Part shown: one piece after another, positions 7,811-17,176 of the stretch
Position numbering within the stretch: the first letter of the stretch is position 1
Layout: each line of letters starts with the position of its first letter
From: Iamia sp038233075
GTDB taxonomy: Bacteria; Actinomycetota; Acidimicrobiia; Acidimicrobiales; Iamiaceae
DNA length: 64,000 nucleotides
Assembly: GCA_038233075.1 (NCBI GenBank)
Contig: JBBSMQ010000018.1
Coordinates: forward strand, 12,086 to 76,085
Direction: 5' to 3'
Position numbers and translations under genes: made by a program
The notes under the pieces: model-generated
The model's database searches: none
The model's input: the letters and a program-made list of their open reading frames with translations, nothing else
What the model was told of the DNA's origin: nothing

Positions 7811-9858
7811 GCCGAGGCGGTGGCGAACTGCTTGCGACCGAGGAGCAGGGCGGCGCCGTAGGCGAGGGCGACGATGATCAACAGGTTCCGGTAGCCCAAC
7901 AGCAGCGCTCCGTACTCCAGCAGGCCGCCGACCATGCTGCCGACGAGGTTGGCGCCGAACGCGGTCATGGAGTGGCTGGTGGCCTTGAACCTCTGGGTGA
8001 AGATCACATTGGCGGTGAAGACCGGGAAGAAGGCCAGCGTGACGGCGGCGATGAAGCGGGGGACCACGGCCAGGTCGAGCAGGGTCGCGGGTGGGATGAC
8101 GAAGGCCAGCACGAGCGAGGCTAGCAGCACCAGGTAGAGCCGCTCGGGTTTCTTGAACGTGACCCGTCGCGACACGGCCACGGCGACCAGCACCGAGAGC
8201 AGCACCCCGACGAACACCAGGGCGTTCACCAGCCAGGTGGTGCCGAAGTACAGCGCGAAGCCCACCACTGCCTTGGTCTCGAGCAGGAGGAAGGCCACGC
8301 CCATGGCGAAGAGGTCGGCGTAGGTGCGCATGCCCCCGAGCTTCCCGCCGATGAGGCGCACCGCGACGAGGGAGAAGGCGAGGATCAGCCCGGCGGTGAT
8401 CAGGTACAGGCCGGGGATGCTGCGTTCACGCAGGTAGGGGAACGGGTGGTCGTCGGAGGCGGGGGCGGGGGCCGAGGTCGCCTCGGCTCCGGGCCACACC
8501 GAGTCCGGAGGGCAGTTGATGGCGCCGGGATCCTCCGACGCGATGAGGACCGACAGGTTGAAGCTGCCGATCTTGGTGACGCACGGGGGGGTGCCGAAGG
8601 CCTGCTCGAGGGTGTTGGCGTAGCGGTCCACCAACCAGGGCTCGCGGAAGAAGTTGTACATGGCGAACACGCCGCCCGGTTCGAGGCGGTCGCGGGCGGT
8701 GCGGGCCGCCTCCTCGGTGAACAGGTAGGACTCCAAGCGCACCGACGAGGCCCCCTGCACGAGGGTGAGCGAGTCCGGGAGGGCCAGGAGGATCTTGTCC
8801 CACTTCTCGTCCGAGCGTTCGAGGTAGGCCCGCCCGTCGTCGATGTGGATGTCGACCCGAGGGTCGGTCCACGGGTCGTCCGGGTGGTTGTCGCGGGCCA
8901 GGTCGATGAGGCGCTGGTCGATCTCGACGGCATCGACGCTCGTCGCCCCCCGGCGCAGGGCCGAGGCCACGTCGTTGCCGGAGCCGGCGCCGATGATGAG
9001 GGTGTCACCCCCCTCGGGCTGGGCGATGTTCTGGTAGACGAACTCGTAGAGGGCGTTGTCCTCGGTGGGGATCTGGGTCCAGTGCGGGCTCTGGTTGACC
9101 GTGGTGTTGACCCCGCCGTCGACGTTCTCCTCGTACTGGATCCGGTAGTAGGGCGACCAGACCACGTTGCCCTTGGTGGCCTCGATGCCGAACGGGATGA
9201 GGAGGCCGAGGAGGCCGATGCCCGCCACCACCGGTCGCCAGGTGGGTCGGGGAGAGACGGTCACCGCGATGATGGCGGCGATGACGATCCCCCACACGAT
9301 GGGCCGGGCGCCGAGGAACGCCAGCCCCGTGAAGGCCACGATGCCGGCGACGCTGCCGATCAGGTCGAGCTTGTAGGCCTGGAGGGGCTCGAAGCGCCCG
9401 AAGGTGCGGGCCACACCGTCGCCGATGGAGGCCAGCACCGCGGCCACGGCCACGAACAGGATGACCAGCACCAGCTCACGGGGAATGGCGCTCTTGGGCT
9501 CGATGGTGTCAAAGAAGATCAGGCCCTCGGTCCGCACCTCGAGGGGCACCGGGAACAGCTGGACGTAGAGGACGAGGCCGCCGAGGAGGAGGGGGAAGAA
9601 GGGGTAGATCGGGCGTCCGCCCCGACCGGCCCACAGGAACCCCAGGCCGATGCCGAGGAAGCTCCCCAGCAGCACGAAGTTGGAGAAGTAGCTGAGGTAG
9701 AAGACCTCGGCGCCGAGCCACCGGATGAGGGCCAGCTCGGTGAACAGCATGAGGAAGGTGAGCAGCACCAGCCGGGCGCGGGGACCGACGAGGCCCTCCC
9801 GCGCCGGTGGAGCGTCGGGCGCCTCGGGGTCGGCGGTGAGGTCGACGGTCCCTGACAT
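7807..9858 (-). CDS. Membrane-embedded spermidine synthase-like protein
   Basis: A 683-residue protein in which a SpeE-like methyltransferase fold sits between two membrane blocks. Residues about 25-230 are hydrophobic helices. The soluble core carries LIIGAGSGNDVASALRRG (SAM/dcSAM loop), VDAVEIDQRLIDLAR and the acidic pair in IHIDDGRAYL. Residues about 490-683 are again helices. This helix-SpeE-helix arrangement is a known but poorly characterised bacterial family; true polyamine synthesis has been shown for few members. I chose ATG at 9858 (MSGTVDLTADPEAP); longer openings run antisense through the neighbouring GT2 gene. It is coupled to the GT-C-like gene downstream by an ATGA overlap. The position inside a glycan cluster suggests modification of a lipid-linked or cell-wall substrate rather than soluble putrescine (inference). 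Confidence 0.82.
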   Translation of the reverse strand: MSGTVDLTADPEAPDAPPAREGLVGPRARLVLLTFLMLFTELALIRWLGAEVFYLSYFSNFVLLGSFLGIGLGFLWAGRGGRPIYPFFPLLLGGLVLYVQLFPVPLEVRTEGLIFFDTIEPKSAIPRELVLVILFVAVAAVLASIGDGVARTFGRFEPLQAYKLDLIGSVAGIVAFTGLAFLGARPIVWGIVIAAIIAVTVSPRPTWRPVVAGIGLLGLLIPFGIEATKGNVVWSPYYRIQYEENVDGGVNTTVNQSPHWTQIPTEDNALYEFVYQNIAQPEGGDTLIIGAGSGNDVASALRRGATSVDAVEIDQRLIDLARDNHPDDPWTDPRVDIHIDDGRAYLERSDEKWDKILLALPDSLTLVQGASSVRLESYLFTEEAARTARDRLEPGGVFAMYNFFREPWLVDRYANTLEQAFGTPPCVTKIGSFNLSVLIASEDPGAINCPPDSVWPGAEATSAPAPASDDHPFPYLRERSIPGLYLITAGLILAFSLVAVRLIGGKLGGMRTYADLFAMGVAFLLLETKAVVGFALYFGTTWLVNALVFVGVLLSVLVAVAVSRRVTFKKPERLYLVLLASLVLAFVIPPATLLDLAVVPRFIAAVTLAFFPVFTANVIFTQRFKATSHSMTAFGANLVGSMVGGLLEYGALLLGYRNLLIIVALAYGAALLLGRKQFATASA

Positions 9859-9973
9859 GAGGGGCCGAGAGTAGCGTTCACCTCCCCCGCGAAGGGAACC
9901 GCCCCCCGATCGCGGCCCGCGTCGGCGACAGGACCTCGGGCCCGGGGCGGCGGTGACGGTAGTCTCGCCGCCC

Positions 9974-10723
9974 ATGCGCGTCATGGTGCTCGTCCCCACG
10001 TACGACGAGGTGGAGAACGTCGAGCCCATGGTGAGGGCGATCCGGGCCGCCGCGCCGGAGGCGTCGGTCCTGGTCATCGATGATGCCAGTCCGGACGGCA
10101 CGGCCGATGTGGCCGAGGAGGTCGCGCTCGAGCTGGGCCAGGTCGACGTCTTGCGCCGGGCGGGCAAGGACGGGCTGGGCAACGCCTACCGCGCCGGGTT
10201 CGCCCATGCCATCGCCCTCGGCTTCGAGGTCCTCGTCACCATCGATGCCGACTTCTCCTTCGACCCCGACGTGATCCCCACCCTCGTGGCCGAGCTGGAG
10301 ACGGGCCGGGACCTGGTCGCCGGCTCCCGGTACGTGCCAGGGGGGACCACGCCCAACTGGCCGGTCCACCGGCGCGCCCTGTCCCGGTACGGCAACCGCT
10401 ACACCTGCTGGGTGCTCGGCCTCCCCGTCAGCGACGCCACGTCCGGTTTCCGGGCCTACCGGGCGTCGGTGCTGGAGGCCATTGGGTACGACACGACCCG
10501 CGCCAACGGGTACGCCTTCATGACCGAGCTGGCCTTCCGGATCGCGTCCGACGGTGGTGACATCAGCGAGATCCCCATCGAGTTCCGCGACCGCGAGCGC
10601 GGCACCTCGAAGATGTCGGGCGGGATCATCGTCGAGTCGATGCTCCGGGTCACCTGGTGGGGGCTGCGCGAGACCCTCCGGCCGGGGCGGTCCGGTCGCC
10701 CGTCGGACGCGGCGGGCTCATGA
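9974..10723 (+). CDS. Polyprenol monophosphomannose synthase-like GT2
   Basis: A 249-residue GT-A enzyme from the ATG at 9974 (MRVMVLVPTYDEVENV); a GTG seven codons upstream is in frame but less likely. Motifs: SVLVIDDASPDGTADVA (nucleotide binding), VTIDADFSFDPDVIP (DxD-like, metal), VAGSRYVPGG, and DATSGFRAYRASVLEAI followed by FRDRERGTSKMS. That order is diagnostic for Ppm1/DPM1-type enzymes, which transfer mannose from GDP-mannose to polyprenyl phosphate. The fused N-terminal acyltransferase half of some mycobacterial Ppm1 proteins is absent. The stop overlaps the next gene's start (ATGA at 10720), so the lipid-linked donor and its probable GT-C user are co-translated. GDP-mannose would come from the enzyme at 55473. 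Confidence 0.88.
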   Translation: MRVMVLVPTYDEVENVEPMVRAIRAAAPEASVLVIDDASPDGTADVAEEVALELGQVDVLRRAGKDGLGNAYRAGFAHAIALGFEVLVTIDADFSFDPDVIPTLVAELETGRDLVAGSRYVPGGTTPNWPVHRRALSRYGNRYTCWVLGLPVSDATSGFRAYRASVLEAIGYDTTRANGYAFMTELAFRIASDGGDISEIPIEFRDRERGTSKMSGGIIVESMLRVTWWGLRETLRPGRSGRPSDAAGS

Positions 10724-12069
10724 CCGCAGCACCCCGGGGGGGCCGGGCCCGTCTACGGTCCCGGGTCGGTGCCGGGATCCGATCCGTGCGCGACGACCGG
10801 GGACAGGTCGGCATCGCCATCGCCGCCGCCGTCGGTGCGGTGCTGCGGGTGGCGGCGGTGCTCTATGCCGCCCGCCCCCCGGTGGGGCTGTTCGACCCTG
10901 CTCGCTACGCCGGCTACGCCCGCGGGATCGGTGCCGGTCGTGGACTGGTCGAGCCCCTGACCGGCCAGCCGACCGCCTACTTCCCCCCCGGGTACCCCTA
11001 CTTCCTCGGGGGGACCCAGGCCGTGATCACCCGCACTCCGCTGCCCGACGACCTGGCGCTGGTCGCGGGCCTGCTCCAGGCCGTCCTCGGCGTGGTGGCC
11101 GTCGTCCTGACCGGCCTCCTGGCGCGCCGTCTCGCCTCGCCGGCGGCCGGGGTCGTGGCCGCGGCCATTATGGCCGTCTACCCCAACCTGGTCCTGCACT
11201 CAGCGACGCTGCTCAGCGAGACCCTCACCATCACCATCCTGCTCGGGTTCCTCGTCGCCCTGGTCCCGCCCGGCCGGGACCGCTGGCCCGGACCTCTTGA
11301 CCGGCGGCGGATGGTCGTCGCGGGGCTCCTGTTCGGCGCCCTGCTGCTGGTGCGTCCCGTGGCCGCAGGCGTCGTCGTCGCCGCGGTGGCGGCGTGGCTG
11401 GTGGCCCGGGAGGGGTGGCGCCGCACCCTGGTGCGCAGCGCCCTGGTGGTGGGCGTCGGACTGCTCTGCCTGGCGCCGTGGACCCTGCGCAACGTGGTCC
11501 GCATGGACGCCTTCGTCCTGCTGTCGACCAACACCGGCGACAACCTCTGCATCGGCCACGCCCCCAACGCCAACGGCGCCTACGTGGAGGCACCGGCGTG
11601 CAACACGGGCACCGGCGTCCAGGGCGGCCCCGCCGACGAGGTCGCCTCGGACCGCGAGAAGACCAGCCGGGGGCTCCGCTTCGCGCGGGAGGGCTGGCGG
11701 GACGAGCCCGGCCTGGTGGTCGACCGCTTCGTGACCCTGGTCGAGCGCGACGACGACTCGATCCGGGCCACCGTGTCCTACGGCCTCGACCCGTGGTCCA
11801 TCACCGACGACTTCACGACCAAGGCCCGGGTCTTCGACTGGTCCTGGTTCGCGGTCGGGGTGCTGGGCACGGTGGGCTTGATCCGCCTGGCTTGGAGCCG
11901 CCGCGGCGAGCAGCTGCTCCTGCCCCTCGCCACCCTGGCCGTGTTGGCGGCCCCCCTGGTCACCTTCGCCGATGCCCGCTTCAAGCTGCCAGTGGTCCCC
12001 CTGCTCGCGGTGGGTGCCGCGGCCCTGGTCACCCGGGCCCGCCCCGCGGCGCGCCAGCCCGGCGGGTAG
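10720..12069 (+). CDS. GT-C / PMT-like (GT39-type) integral membrane glycosyltransferase
   Basis: A 449-residue polytopic protein. The first loop after helix 1 has FDPARYAGYARGIGAG and then PTAYFPPGYPYFLGG, the usual acidic and Pro-rich loop of bacterial PMT/ArnT-like enzymes. Later marks are YPNLVLHSATLLSETLT and the family signature PWTLRNVVRMDAFVLLSTN followed by a Gly/Asn-rich loop. I placed the start at the ATG at 10720, which overlaps the stop of the phosphomannose synthase. A longer in-frame opening at 10657 lies wholly inside that gene. It probably transfers mannose or another sugar from a polyprenyl-phosphate donor to a protein or glycan acceptor outside the membrane. It is paralogous to the C-terminal half of the protein at 18706. 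Confidence 0.82.
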   Translation: MTAAPRGGRARLRSRVGAGIRSVRDDRGQVGIAIAAAVGAVLRVAAVLYAARPPVGLFDPARYAGYARGIGAGRGLVEPLTGQPTAYFPPGYPYFLGGTQAVITRTPLPDDLALVAGLLQAVLGVVAVVLTGLLARRLASPAAGVVAAAIMAVYPNLVLHSATLLSETLTITILLGFLVALVPPGRDRWPGPLDRRRMVVAGLLFGALLLVRPVAAGVVVAAVAAWLVAREGWRRTLVRSALVVGVGLLCLAPWTLRNVVRMDAFVLLSTNTGDNLCIGHAPNANGAYVEAPACNTGTGVQGGPADEVASDREKTSRGLRFAREGWRDEPGLVVDRFVTLVERDDDSIRATVSYGLDPWSITDDFTTKARVFDWSWFAVGVLGTVGLIRLAWSRRGEQLLLPLATLAVLAAPLVTFADARFKLPVVPLLAVGAAALVTRARPAARQPGG

Positions 12070-12084
12070 GCGGTCCGGAGGACC

Positions 12085-13668
12085 TCAGCTGTCGGTGACG
12101 CCCCGGTCGGACCGGACCTTCTCGGTCTCGGCCCGGGCGATCACGGGGGCGTCGCGCCCGGTGCCCTTGGAGCTCGCGGAGCGCGACGTGGAGGTCTCCG
12201 AGAGAGTCTCGTGGTACTCCTCCTCCACGTTGACCTCCCAGATGTCGTGGCCGGCACCGGTGACGATGTTCTCCACGGTGAGCATGGCCGTGAACATCGA
12301 GTGGTCCTGGTTGTTGTACCGGAACATGCCGTTGCGGCCCACGGGGTGGACGTTGGGGGCGTGACGCTCCAGCCACTCGCGGAGGATCTTCACGTTGGCC
12401 TGGTAGTGCTCGTCGTAGGTGGGGTAGGCCTTGGGCATGCGGACCACGTAGCCGGTCTCGACCCGGGAGGGCTCGACCAGGTCGAGCGCTGCCAGTTCCC
12501 GCTTGCCCTGCTCCACCAGGTCCTCGTCGGCCGAGGTCCACATGCGGTCGCCCTCGAAGACGAAGTACTCCAGGCCGAGCACGTTGCGGCCCTCCTTCAC
12601 CAGGTAGGGGGACCAAGAGCCGAAGTTCTGGATGCGGCCCACCTCGACGGCGGGGTCGTGCACGTAGATCCAGTTGTCCATCCAGGGCACGTCGTCCTCG
12701 GGCACCACCAGGGCCACGGTGAGGAAGTCCCGGAACGCCAGGTCGTCGGCGGCCTTCCTGACCTCGTCGGGCACGGGTGGGTCCATGGCCTGGAGCAGCT
12801 GGGAGATGGGCATGGACGAGATGATGTGGTCGGCGGAGTAGGTCGACGCGGCGCCGTCGCCGGTGGTGGCGGTGACCTCGACCGCCCGGCCGCCCTCGTG
12901 GCGGATGCGGATGACCCGGGTGCCCATGTGGACCTTGGAGCCCTGGGCCTCGACCTTGTCGCGACAGACCTCCCACATCATCCCCGGGCCGTACTTGGGG
13001 TACTGGAACTCCTCGATGAGGCTGGCGATGTCCTTCTGGTTCCGTCGCGGCAGCAGGGCGTTGAAGATGGCCTTGCCCAGCGACAGCTCCTTGATTCGCT
13101 GGGCGGCCCAGTCCGACGGCATGGAGCTCACCGGCACACCCCACACCTTCTCGGTGTAGGTCTTGAAGAAGGTGCGGTACAGGCGCCACCCGAAGCGGGC
13201 CACCAGCCAGCCCTCGTAGTTGGTCTGGTCCTTGGGGGGGCGGATGCGGGCCCAGGCGTAGGACGCCACGCAGCGGACGGCCTCCACCGGACCAAGGTTG
13301 ATGAGGGCGTTGGACGCCTTCAACGGGTAGTCGAAGAACTTGCCGTCGTAGAAGATGCGGCTCTTGCGCGGTCGGAGCAGGAAGTCCTCGTCCGGGAGGA
13401 TCTCGTGCCAGAGGTCCTCGACCTCGGTGACCTTGGTGAAGAAGCGGTGCCCGCCGATGTCGAAGCGCCAGCCGTCGCGCTCGGCGGTGCGGCTGATGCC
13501 CCCGACCACCTGATCGGCCTCGAGGATGGTGGAGGCGATCCCGTACTTGTGGAACTGGTAGGCCGCGGTGAGCCCGGCCGGCCCCGCCCCGATGACGACG
13601 ATGTCGCCGTCGGCGTCGGGGGGGTCGGTGGCCGCGGTCGGTGCGGGGGCGGTGGTCTCGTCGCTCAT
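12085..13668 (-). CDS. FAD-dependent oxidoreductase, UDP-galactopyranose mutase / amine oxidase-like
   Basis: A 527-residue flavoprotein. The dinucleotide-binding motif IVVIGAGPAGLTAAYQFHKY is at residues 24-43, followed by the acidic strand end ILEADQVVGGISRT and DIGGHRFFTK. The GG-H element after the first FAD contact is shared with UDP-galactopyranose mutases and protoporphyrinogen-oxidase-like proteins. The C-terminal 45 residues, after the second FAD contact (YNNQDHSMFTAMLTVENI), are Ser/Thr-rich and charged. In a cluster with AftD-like and GT-C genes, a role in making a furanose sugar donor is attractive but unproven. A carotenoid- or amine-oxidase activity is the alternative. It converges on the GT-C gene with a 15-base gap. 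Confidence 0.78.
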   Translation of the reverse strand: MSDETTAPAPTAATDPPDADGDIVVIGAGPAGLTAAYQFHKYGIASTILEADQVVGGISRTAERDGWRFDIGGHRFFTKVTEVEDLWHEILPDEDFLLRPRKSRIFYDGKFFDYPLKASNALINLGPVEAVRCVASYAWARIRPPKDQTNYEGWLVARFGWRLYRTFFKTYTEKVWGVPVSSMPSDWAAQRIKELSLGKAIFNALLPRRNQKDIASLIEEFQYPKYGPGMMWEVCRDKVEAQGSKVHMGTRVIRIRHEGGRAVEVTATTGDGAASTYSADHIISSMPISQLLQAMDPPVPDEVRKAADDLAFRDFLTVALVVPEDDVPWMDNWIYVHDPAVEVGRIQNFGSWSPYLVKEGRNVLGLEYFVFEGDRMWTSADEDLVEQGKRELAALDLVEPSRVETGYVVRMPKAYPTYDEHYQANVKILREWLERHAPNVHPVGRNGMFRYNNQDHSMFTAMLTVENIVTGAGHDIWEVNVEEEYHETLSETSTSRSASSKGTGRDAPVIARAETEKVRSDRGVTDS

Positions 13669-13760
13669 CTGGCGGTGGTGCCTCTCAGGCTTCGGCGGGC
13701 GGTCCCGCGGCCGCAGCCGGCTGCGGCCGGACCGGGACCGAGAAGTAGGGTGCGGACGTC
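13669..13760. promoter_or_regulatory. Divergent promoter gap
   Basis: The 92 bases between the flavoprotein and the acyltransferase, which point away from each other, must hold both promoters. No clear hexamers or operator were found. Confidence 0.35.
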
Positions 13761-15044
13761 ATGGCCAGCCGTCTCGCGGGCATCCCGCCGACACTGCGGA
13801 CCGACCGGTCCGAGGGTACTCGCGCCGGTCCCGGTCGCCGGTATTTCCCGTGCTTCGAGGGCCTTCGGGCCCTCGCCGCCGGCGCCGTGGTCGTGTACCA
13901 CGCCGTCACCAACGGCGGGCGCGAGGCGGCCGGGGCCCTCTACACGCCCGTCGCGGTGCTGGACATGGGCGTGTCGGTGTTCTTCGTGCTGTCGGGCTTC
14001 CTCTTGTACCGGCCCTTCGCCGCCGCCGCGGCCGAGGGTCGCCCGGCGCTCGGGCCGCTGCGGTTCTGGTGGCGCCGGATCCTGCGCATCGTGCCCGCCT
14101 ACTGGTTGGCGCTGTCGGTGCTGTGGGCCCTCGGCTGGGTCCAGCTCGGCGACCAGCCGTGGCGGTTCTACCTCTTCGTGCAGATCTACGACGCCTTCAC
14201 CGTGCTGGGCGGGATCGTGCCCGCGTGGAGCCTCAACACCGAGATGAGCTTCTACCTGTTCCTGCCCCTGTGGGCCCTGTTCATCCGGCGGGTGCTGGGG
14301 CGAGGTCGACCGACCCTGGCCCTCGACGCTGGCGGCGCGGTGGCGCTCATCGCCCTCGGATACCTGTCCCGCACCGTCATCTCCCGGATCGACCGGGTCT
14401 GGGCCATCGGAGGGGGCGGCGAGGAGGTGACCATGCGAGCGGTGTCGTTCGCCTGGCTGCCCAACACCATCGACCTCTTCGCCCTCGGCATGCTGCTGGC
14501 CGTGCTTTCCGTCTGGGCCGGGCGCGACGACCGCCTTCGCCGGCGGCTCGACGGACTGGCGCAGATGACCGGGCTCTGGTGGGCGGCGGCCGCCGCCGGG
14601 TGGCTGGGCTTCGCCTACGCCTACGGCGAGCCCAGCCTCAACGGGGGCTACCAGGGTGGCTACTGGCAGCTCCGCCAGGCCGCCTTCGGCTTCGTGGCCG
14701 TCTGTCTGATGATCCCCGCCGCGTTCGGTGACCAGCATCGCGGCGTGATCCGGGCCGGGCTCCGGAGCCGCCTGGTGGTGTGGCTGGGGGCGGTGTCCTA
14801 CGCCCTGTACCTCTGGCACCTCGACCTGCTGCAGCAGATCCCGGTGTGGCTCGATCAGCCGGTGTCCGAGGTGCCCATCCCCGTGCTGCTGTTCGGCGCC
14901 ATCGTGATGGGCCTGGCCGCGGCCAGCCTGAGCTGGTACTTCCTGGAGAAGCCGTTGCAGGCCCTCCGCCGCGACGGCCCGGCCCCGTCGGTGGTGCCGC
15001 CGCCCGAGCCCACGTCACGCGACAGCGCCCTGGTCGGGACGTGA
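13761..15044 (+). CDS. Acyltransferase family 3 (OafA/YrhL-type)
   Basis: A 427-residue integral membrane O-acyltransferase with about ten helices. The family hallmark is complete: PCFEGLRALAAGAVVVYHAV (about residues 31-50), with the conserved Arg and catalytic His, then VSVFFVLSGFLLYRPF and FWWRRILRIVPAYWLAL, where the RxxR/Pro segment binds the acyl donor. WSLNTEMSFYLFLPLW and a C-terminal SWYFLEKPLQ complete the fold. Such enzymes acetylate or otherwise acylate extracytoplasmic polysaccharides, lipids or peptidoglycan. Next to glycosyltransferases it most likely decorates the local glycan. It serves as the intact reference for the degenerate acyltransferase half at 18706. Confidence 0.9.
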   Translation: MASRLAGIPPTLRTDRSEGTRAGPGRRYFPCFEGLRALAAGAVVVYHAVTNGGREAAGALYTPVAVLDMGVSVFFVLSGFLLYRPFAAAAAEGRPALGPLRFWWRRILRIVPAYWLALSVLWALGWVQLGDQPWRFYLFVQIYDAFTVLGGIVPAWSLNTEMSFYLFLPLWALFIRRVLGRGRPTLALDAGGAVALIALGYLSRTVISRIDRVWAIGGGGEEVTMRAVSFAWLPNTIDLFALGMLLAVLSVWAGRDDRLRRRLDGLAQMTGLWWAAAAAGWLGFAYAYGEPSLNGGYQGGYWQLRQAAFGFVAVCLMIPAAFGDQHRGVIRAGLRSRLVVWLGAVSYALYLWHLDLLQQIPVWLDQPVSEVPIPVLLFGAIVMGLAAASLSWYFLEKPLQALRRDGPAPSVVPPPEPTSRDSALVGT

Positions 15045-15249
15045 GGCCCGAGCGACGCGGGAACCGTCACGCCGCGCCTCCGGCACCGGGCCGGCGGCGC
15101 GGGTCCACGGGGCCGGGGGCGGGCTGCAGCCATCCGCAAGGCGCGGACGGGGCGATCGGGCCGGGTCGGTCGGGCGGTGACCGTGGGTGCCGGGCTCCCG
15201 ATCACCGGCGATCCGCGGGACGGACAGGCGCCTCCCCTACCGTTCGATC
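15045..15249. terminator. Intergenic stretch with a GC hairpin
   Basis: The 205-base gap between the acyltransferase and the next transferase holds an inverted repeat, CCGCGCC (15072-15078) with GGCGCGG (15096-15102). It could terminate transcription, though no T-run follows and such hairpins are common at this GC content. No gene is supported here. Confidence 0.3.
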
Positions 15250-16872
15250 GTGACCGACGACGCCCCCCTGGCTGCGGCCCGCGAGCACCGATGGGAGCCA
15301 TGGCCCCAGGTGGAGGTCCCACCGCTGCGACCTCGGTGGGGCCGCGCCCTCGACGTGATCGGGCTGGGCGTCGTGGCGGTGGTCGGGCTGGTCCTGCGGG
15401 TGCTGCAGCGCTCGCCGCTCTGGCTCGACGAGGCCCTGAGCGCCAACATCGCTGCGCTGCCGCTGGGCGACATCCCGGGTGCGCTGGAGCGCGACGGGCA
15501 TCCGCCGCTCTACTACGTGCTCCTCCACGGATGGCAGGAGGTCGTGGGCGAGGGCGACCTGGCCGTGCGACTCCTCTCGGCGGTCATCGGCCTGGCCCTG
15601 CTGCCGCTGGCGTGGTCGGCCGCGGGGCGCATCGGGGGTCGGCGCGCCGCCTGGGCCGCGCTGGTGCTGGTCGCGCTCAACCCGTTCGTCCTGCGCTACT
15701 CCACCGAGGCCCGCATGTACGAGCTGGTCATGGTCCTGGCCCTCGCCGGCTGGCTCGTCGCCGACCACGCCCTGCGCCGGCCCGACCCCCCCCGTCTGGC
15801 CGGACTGGCGCTCATCACCGCCGCCCTGCTGTGGACGCACTACTGGGGCCTGTGGCTCTGCGGCGCGGCCGGCGTGGGTCTGGCGGTCCGAGCCTTCCTG
15901 GCCCACCGCGCCGGCCTGCCGGCGCGCCGGCGCGCGTCGCTGCGAGTGGCGGGGTCGTTGGCGATCGGCGGTGCCCTGTTCCTGCCCTGGATCCCGACGC
16001 TCCTGTACCAGTCGGCCCACACCGGGACCCCGTGGGCCGAGCCCTCGATCCCCACCGAGGTCGCCGCCGTCTCGCTCGTCGACCTGGGCGGTGGCGTCGC
16101 GGGAGAGTCGATCCTGCTGGCCATGGCCCTGGTGCTCCTCGTCGCCCTGGGCCTGTTCGCCGCCCCGGGCACCGGCACCCGCATCGACCTCGACCTGCGC
16201 ACCCGACCCGAGGTGCGGCGCCTGGCGCTGCTGGTGCTGGGCACCATGGTCGTCGCCGGCCTGATCGCCTACCCGGCCAACGCCGCCTACGCCACCCGCT
16301 ACTTCTCGGTGGTGGCCCCGATGGTCCTGGTGCTCGCCGGCGTGGGCGCGGCCCGGATCGGCGGGGCGGTGTCGTTCCGCATCGTCCTCGCCGCCGTGCT
16401 GGTGCTGGGGACGGTGTCGGGGGTGCGCACGGCGGTGAGTCGCCCCCGCACCCAGGCCCGGGAGGTGGCCGAGGCCATCGAGGAGCGGGCGGCCGCCGAC
16501 CCCGGTGCCCTGGTCCTCATCTGCCCCGACCAGCTGGGCCCGGCCCTCTCCCGAGAGCTGCCCGACGACGTGGAGGCCGTCACCTACCCCCGCTTCGAGG
16601 CCCCCGGCCTGGTCGACTGGGTCGACTACGAGGAACGCCTGGAGGGGGTCTCGCCCGAGGCGTTCGTGGCCGAGGCCCTGGAGCGGGCTGGGGATCGTGA
16701 CATCTGGCTGGTGTGGTCGGGCACCTACCGCACCCACGAGGGGACCTGCGAGAAGGTGGCCGACACCCTCCAGGGGTCTCGCCCCGAGGGCTCGGCGGTG
16801 GTCCTGGCCAACGGGGCCAACTTCGAGCAGGCCTACGCCTACCTCTACCCCGCTCCGGCCCCCACCCCGTAG
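15250..16872 (+). CDS. GT39-like (PMT family) membrane glycosyltransferase
   Basis: A 540-residue protein from the GTG at 15250; an in-frame opening 21 codons upstream adds only Arg/Pro-rich residues. After one helix the conserved SPLWLDEALSANIA loop appears (about residues 57-70), with the Asp-Glu pair expected to be catalytic in PMT-like enzymes. It is followed by RDGHPPLYYVLLHGWQ, in which the HPPLYY element is typical of bacterial GT39 members. Around ten helices follow, then a soluble C-terminal region of about 125 residues with two Cys (LICPDQLG and EGTCEKVAD). Acidic DE loop, PPLYY and topology make the family call strong; the sugar is unknown. Confidence 0.84.
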   Translation: MTDDAPLAAAREHRWEPWPQVEVPPLRPRWGRALDVIGLGVVAVVGLVLRVLQRSPLWLDEALSANIAALPLGDIPGALERDGHPPLYYVLLHGWQEVVGEGDLAVRLLSAVIGLALLPLAWSAAGRIGGRRAAWAALVLVALNPFVLRYSTEARMYELVMVLALAGWLVADHALRRPDPPRLAGLALITAALLWTHYWGLWLCGAAGVGLAVRAFLAHRAGLPARRRASLRVAGSLAIGGALFLPWIPTLLYQSAHTGTPWAEPSIPTEVAAVSLVDLGGGVAGESILLAMALVLLVALGLFAAPGTGTRIDLDLRTRPEVRRLALLVLGTMVVAGLIAYPANAAYATRYFSVVAPMVLVLAGVGAARIGGAVSFRIVLAAVLVLGTVSGVRTAVSRPRTQAREVAEAIEERAAADPGALVLICPDQLGPALSRELPDDVEAVTYPRFEAPGLVDWVDYEERLEGVSPEAFVAEALERAGDRDIWLVWSGTYRTHEGTCEKVADTLQGSRPEGSAVVLANGANFEQAYAYLYPAPAPTP

Positions 16873-16909
16873 ACCGCCCTCGGCCGGCGTCCCCCGACCG
16901 AGGCGGGGG

Positions 16910-17176
16910 TCAGTCCTTGAGTGCCACTGCGTTGGGGGTGACGTTCAGCTTGGGCACGTAGTCGTCCTGGGCCACGGCGCGCGCCTCACCCCGGACGCGC
17001 GCCCGCAGGTCGGCCCGGCAGACGGTGCAGGGGCCGTAGGCGGCCTCGGTCACATCGTCGCGGCACCGGGGACAGGCGAAGGCGAGGTCGCCCGGACCCG
17101 GTTCGGGCGGCACCGTGGCCTGGCGCCAGGGCTCGGATGGGAAGCCGTCGGTCGGTGGGGGAGCGGCGGCGGTCAT
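16910..17176 (-). CDS. Small zinc-ribbon protein
   Basis: An 88-residue protein from the ATG at 17176. Two CxxC pairs, CPRCRDD (about residue 35) and CTVCRADL (about residue 49), form a likely zinc ribbon. The remainder is polar, ending in KLNVTPNAVALKD. Longer in-frame openings exist, but they add sequence that reads as promoter DNA for the diverging 73-residue gene. Function unknown; small zinc-ribbon proteins like this often accompany larger enzymes as adaptors. Confidence 0.6.
   Translation of the reverse strand: MTAAAPPPTDGFPSEPWRQATVPPEPGPGDLAFACPRCRDDVTEAAYGPCTVCRADLRARVRGEARAVAQDDYVPKLNVTPNAVALKD

Noticed and set aside
15072..15102. GC-rich hairpin as a firm terminator
   Set aside because: Kept only at low confidence, because seven-pair GC stems arise often by chance at this composition and no T-run follows.
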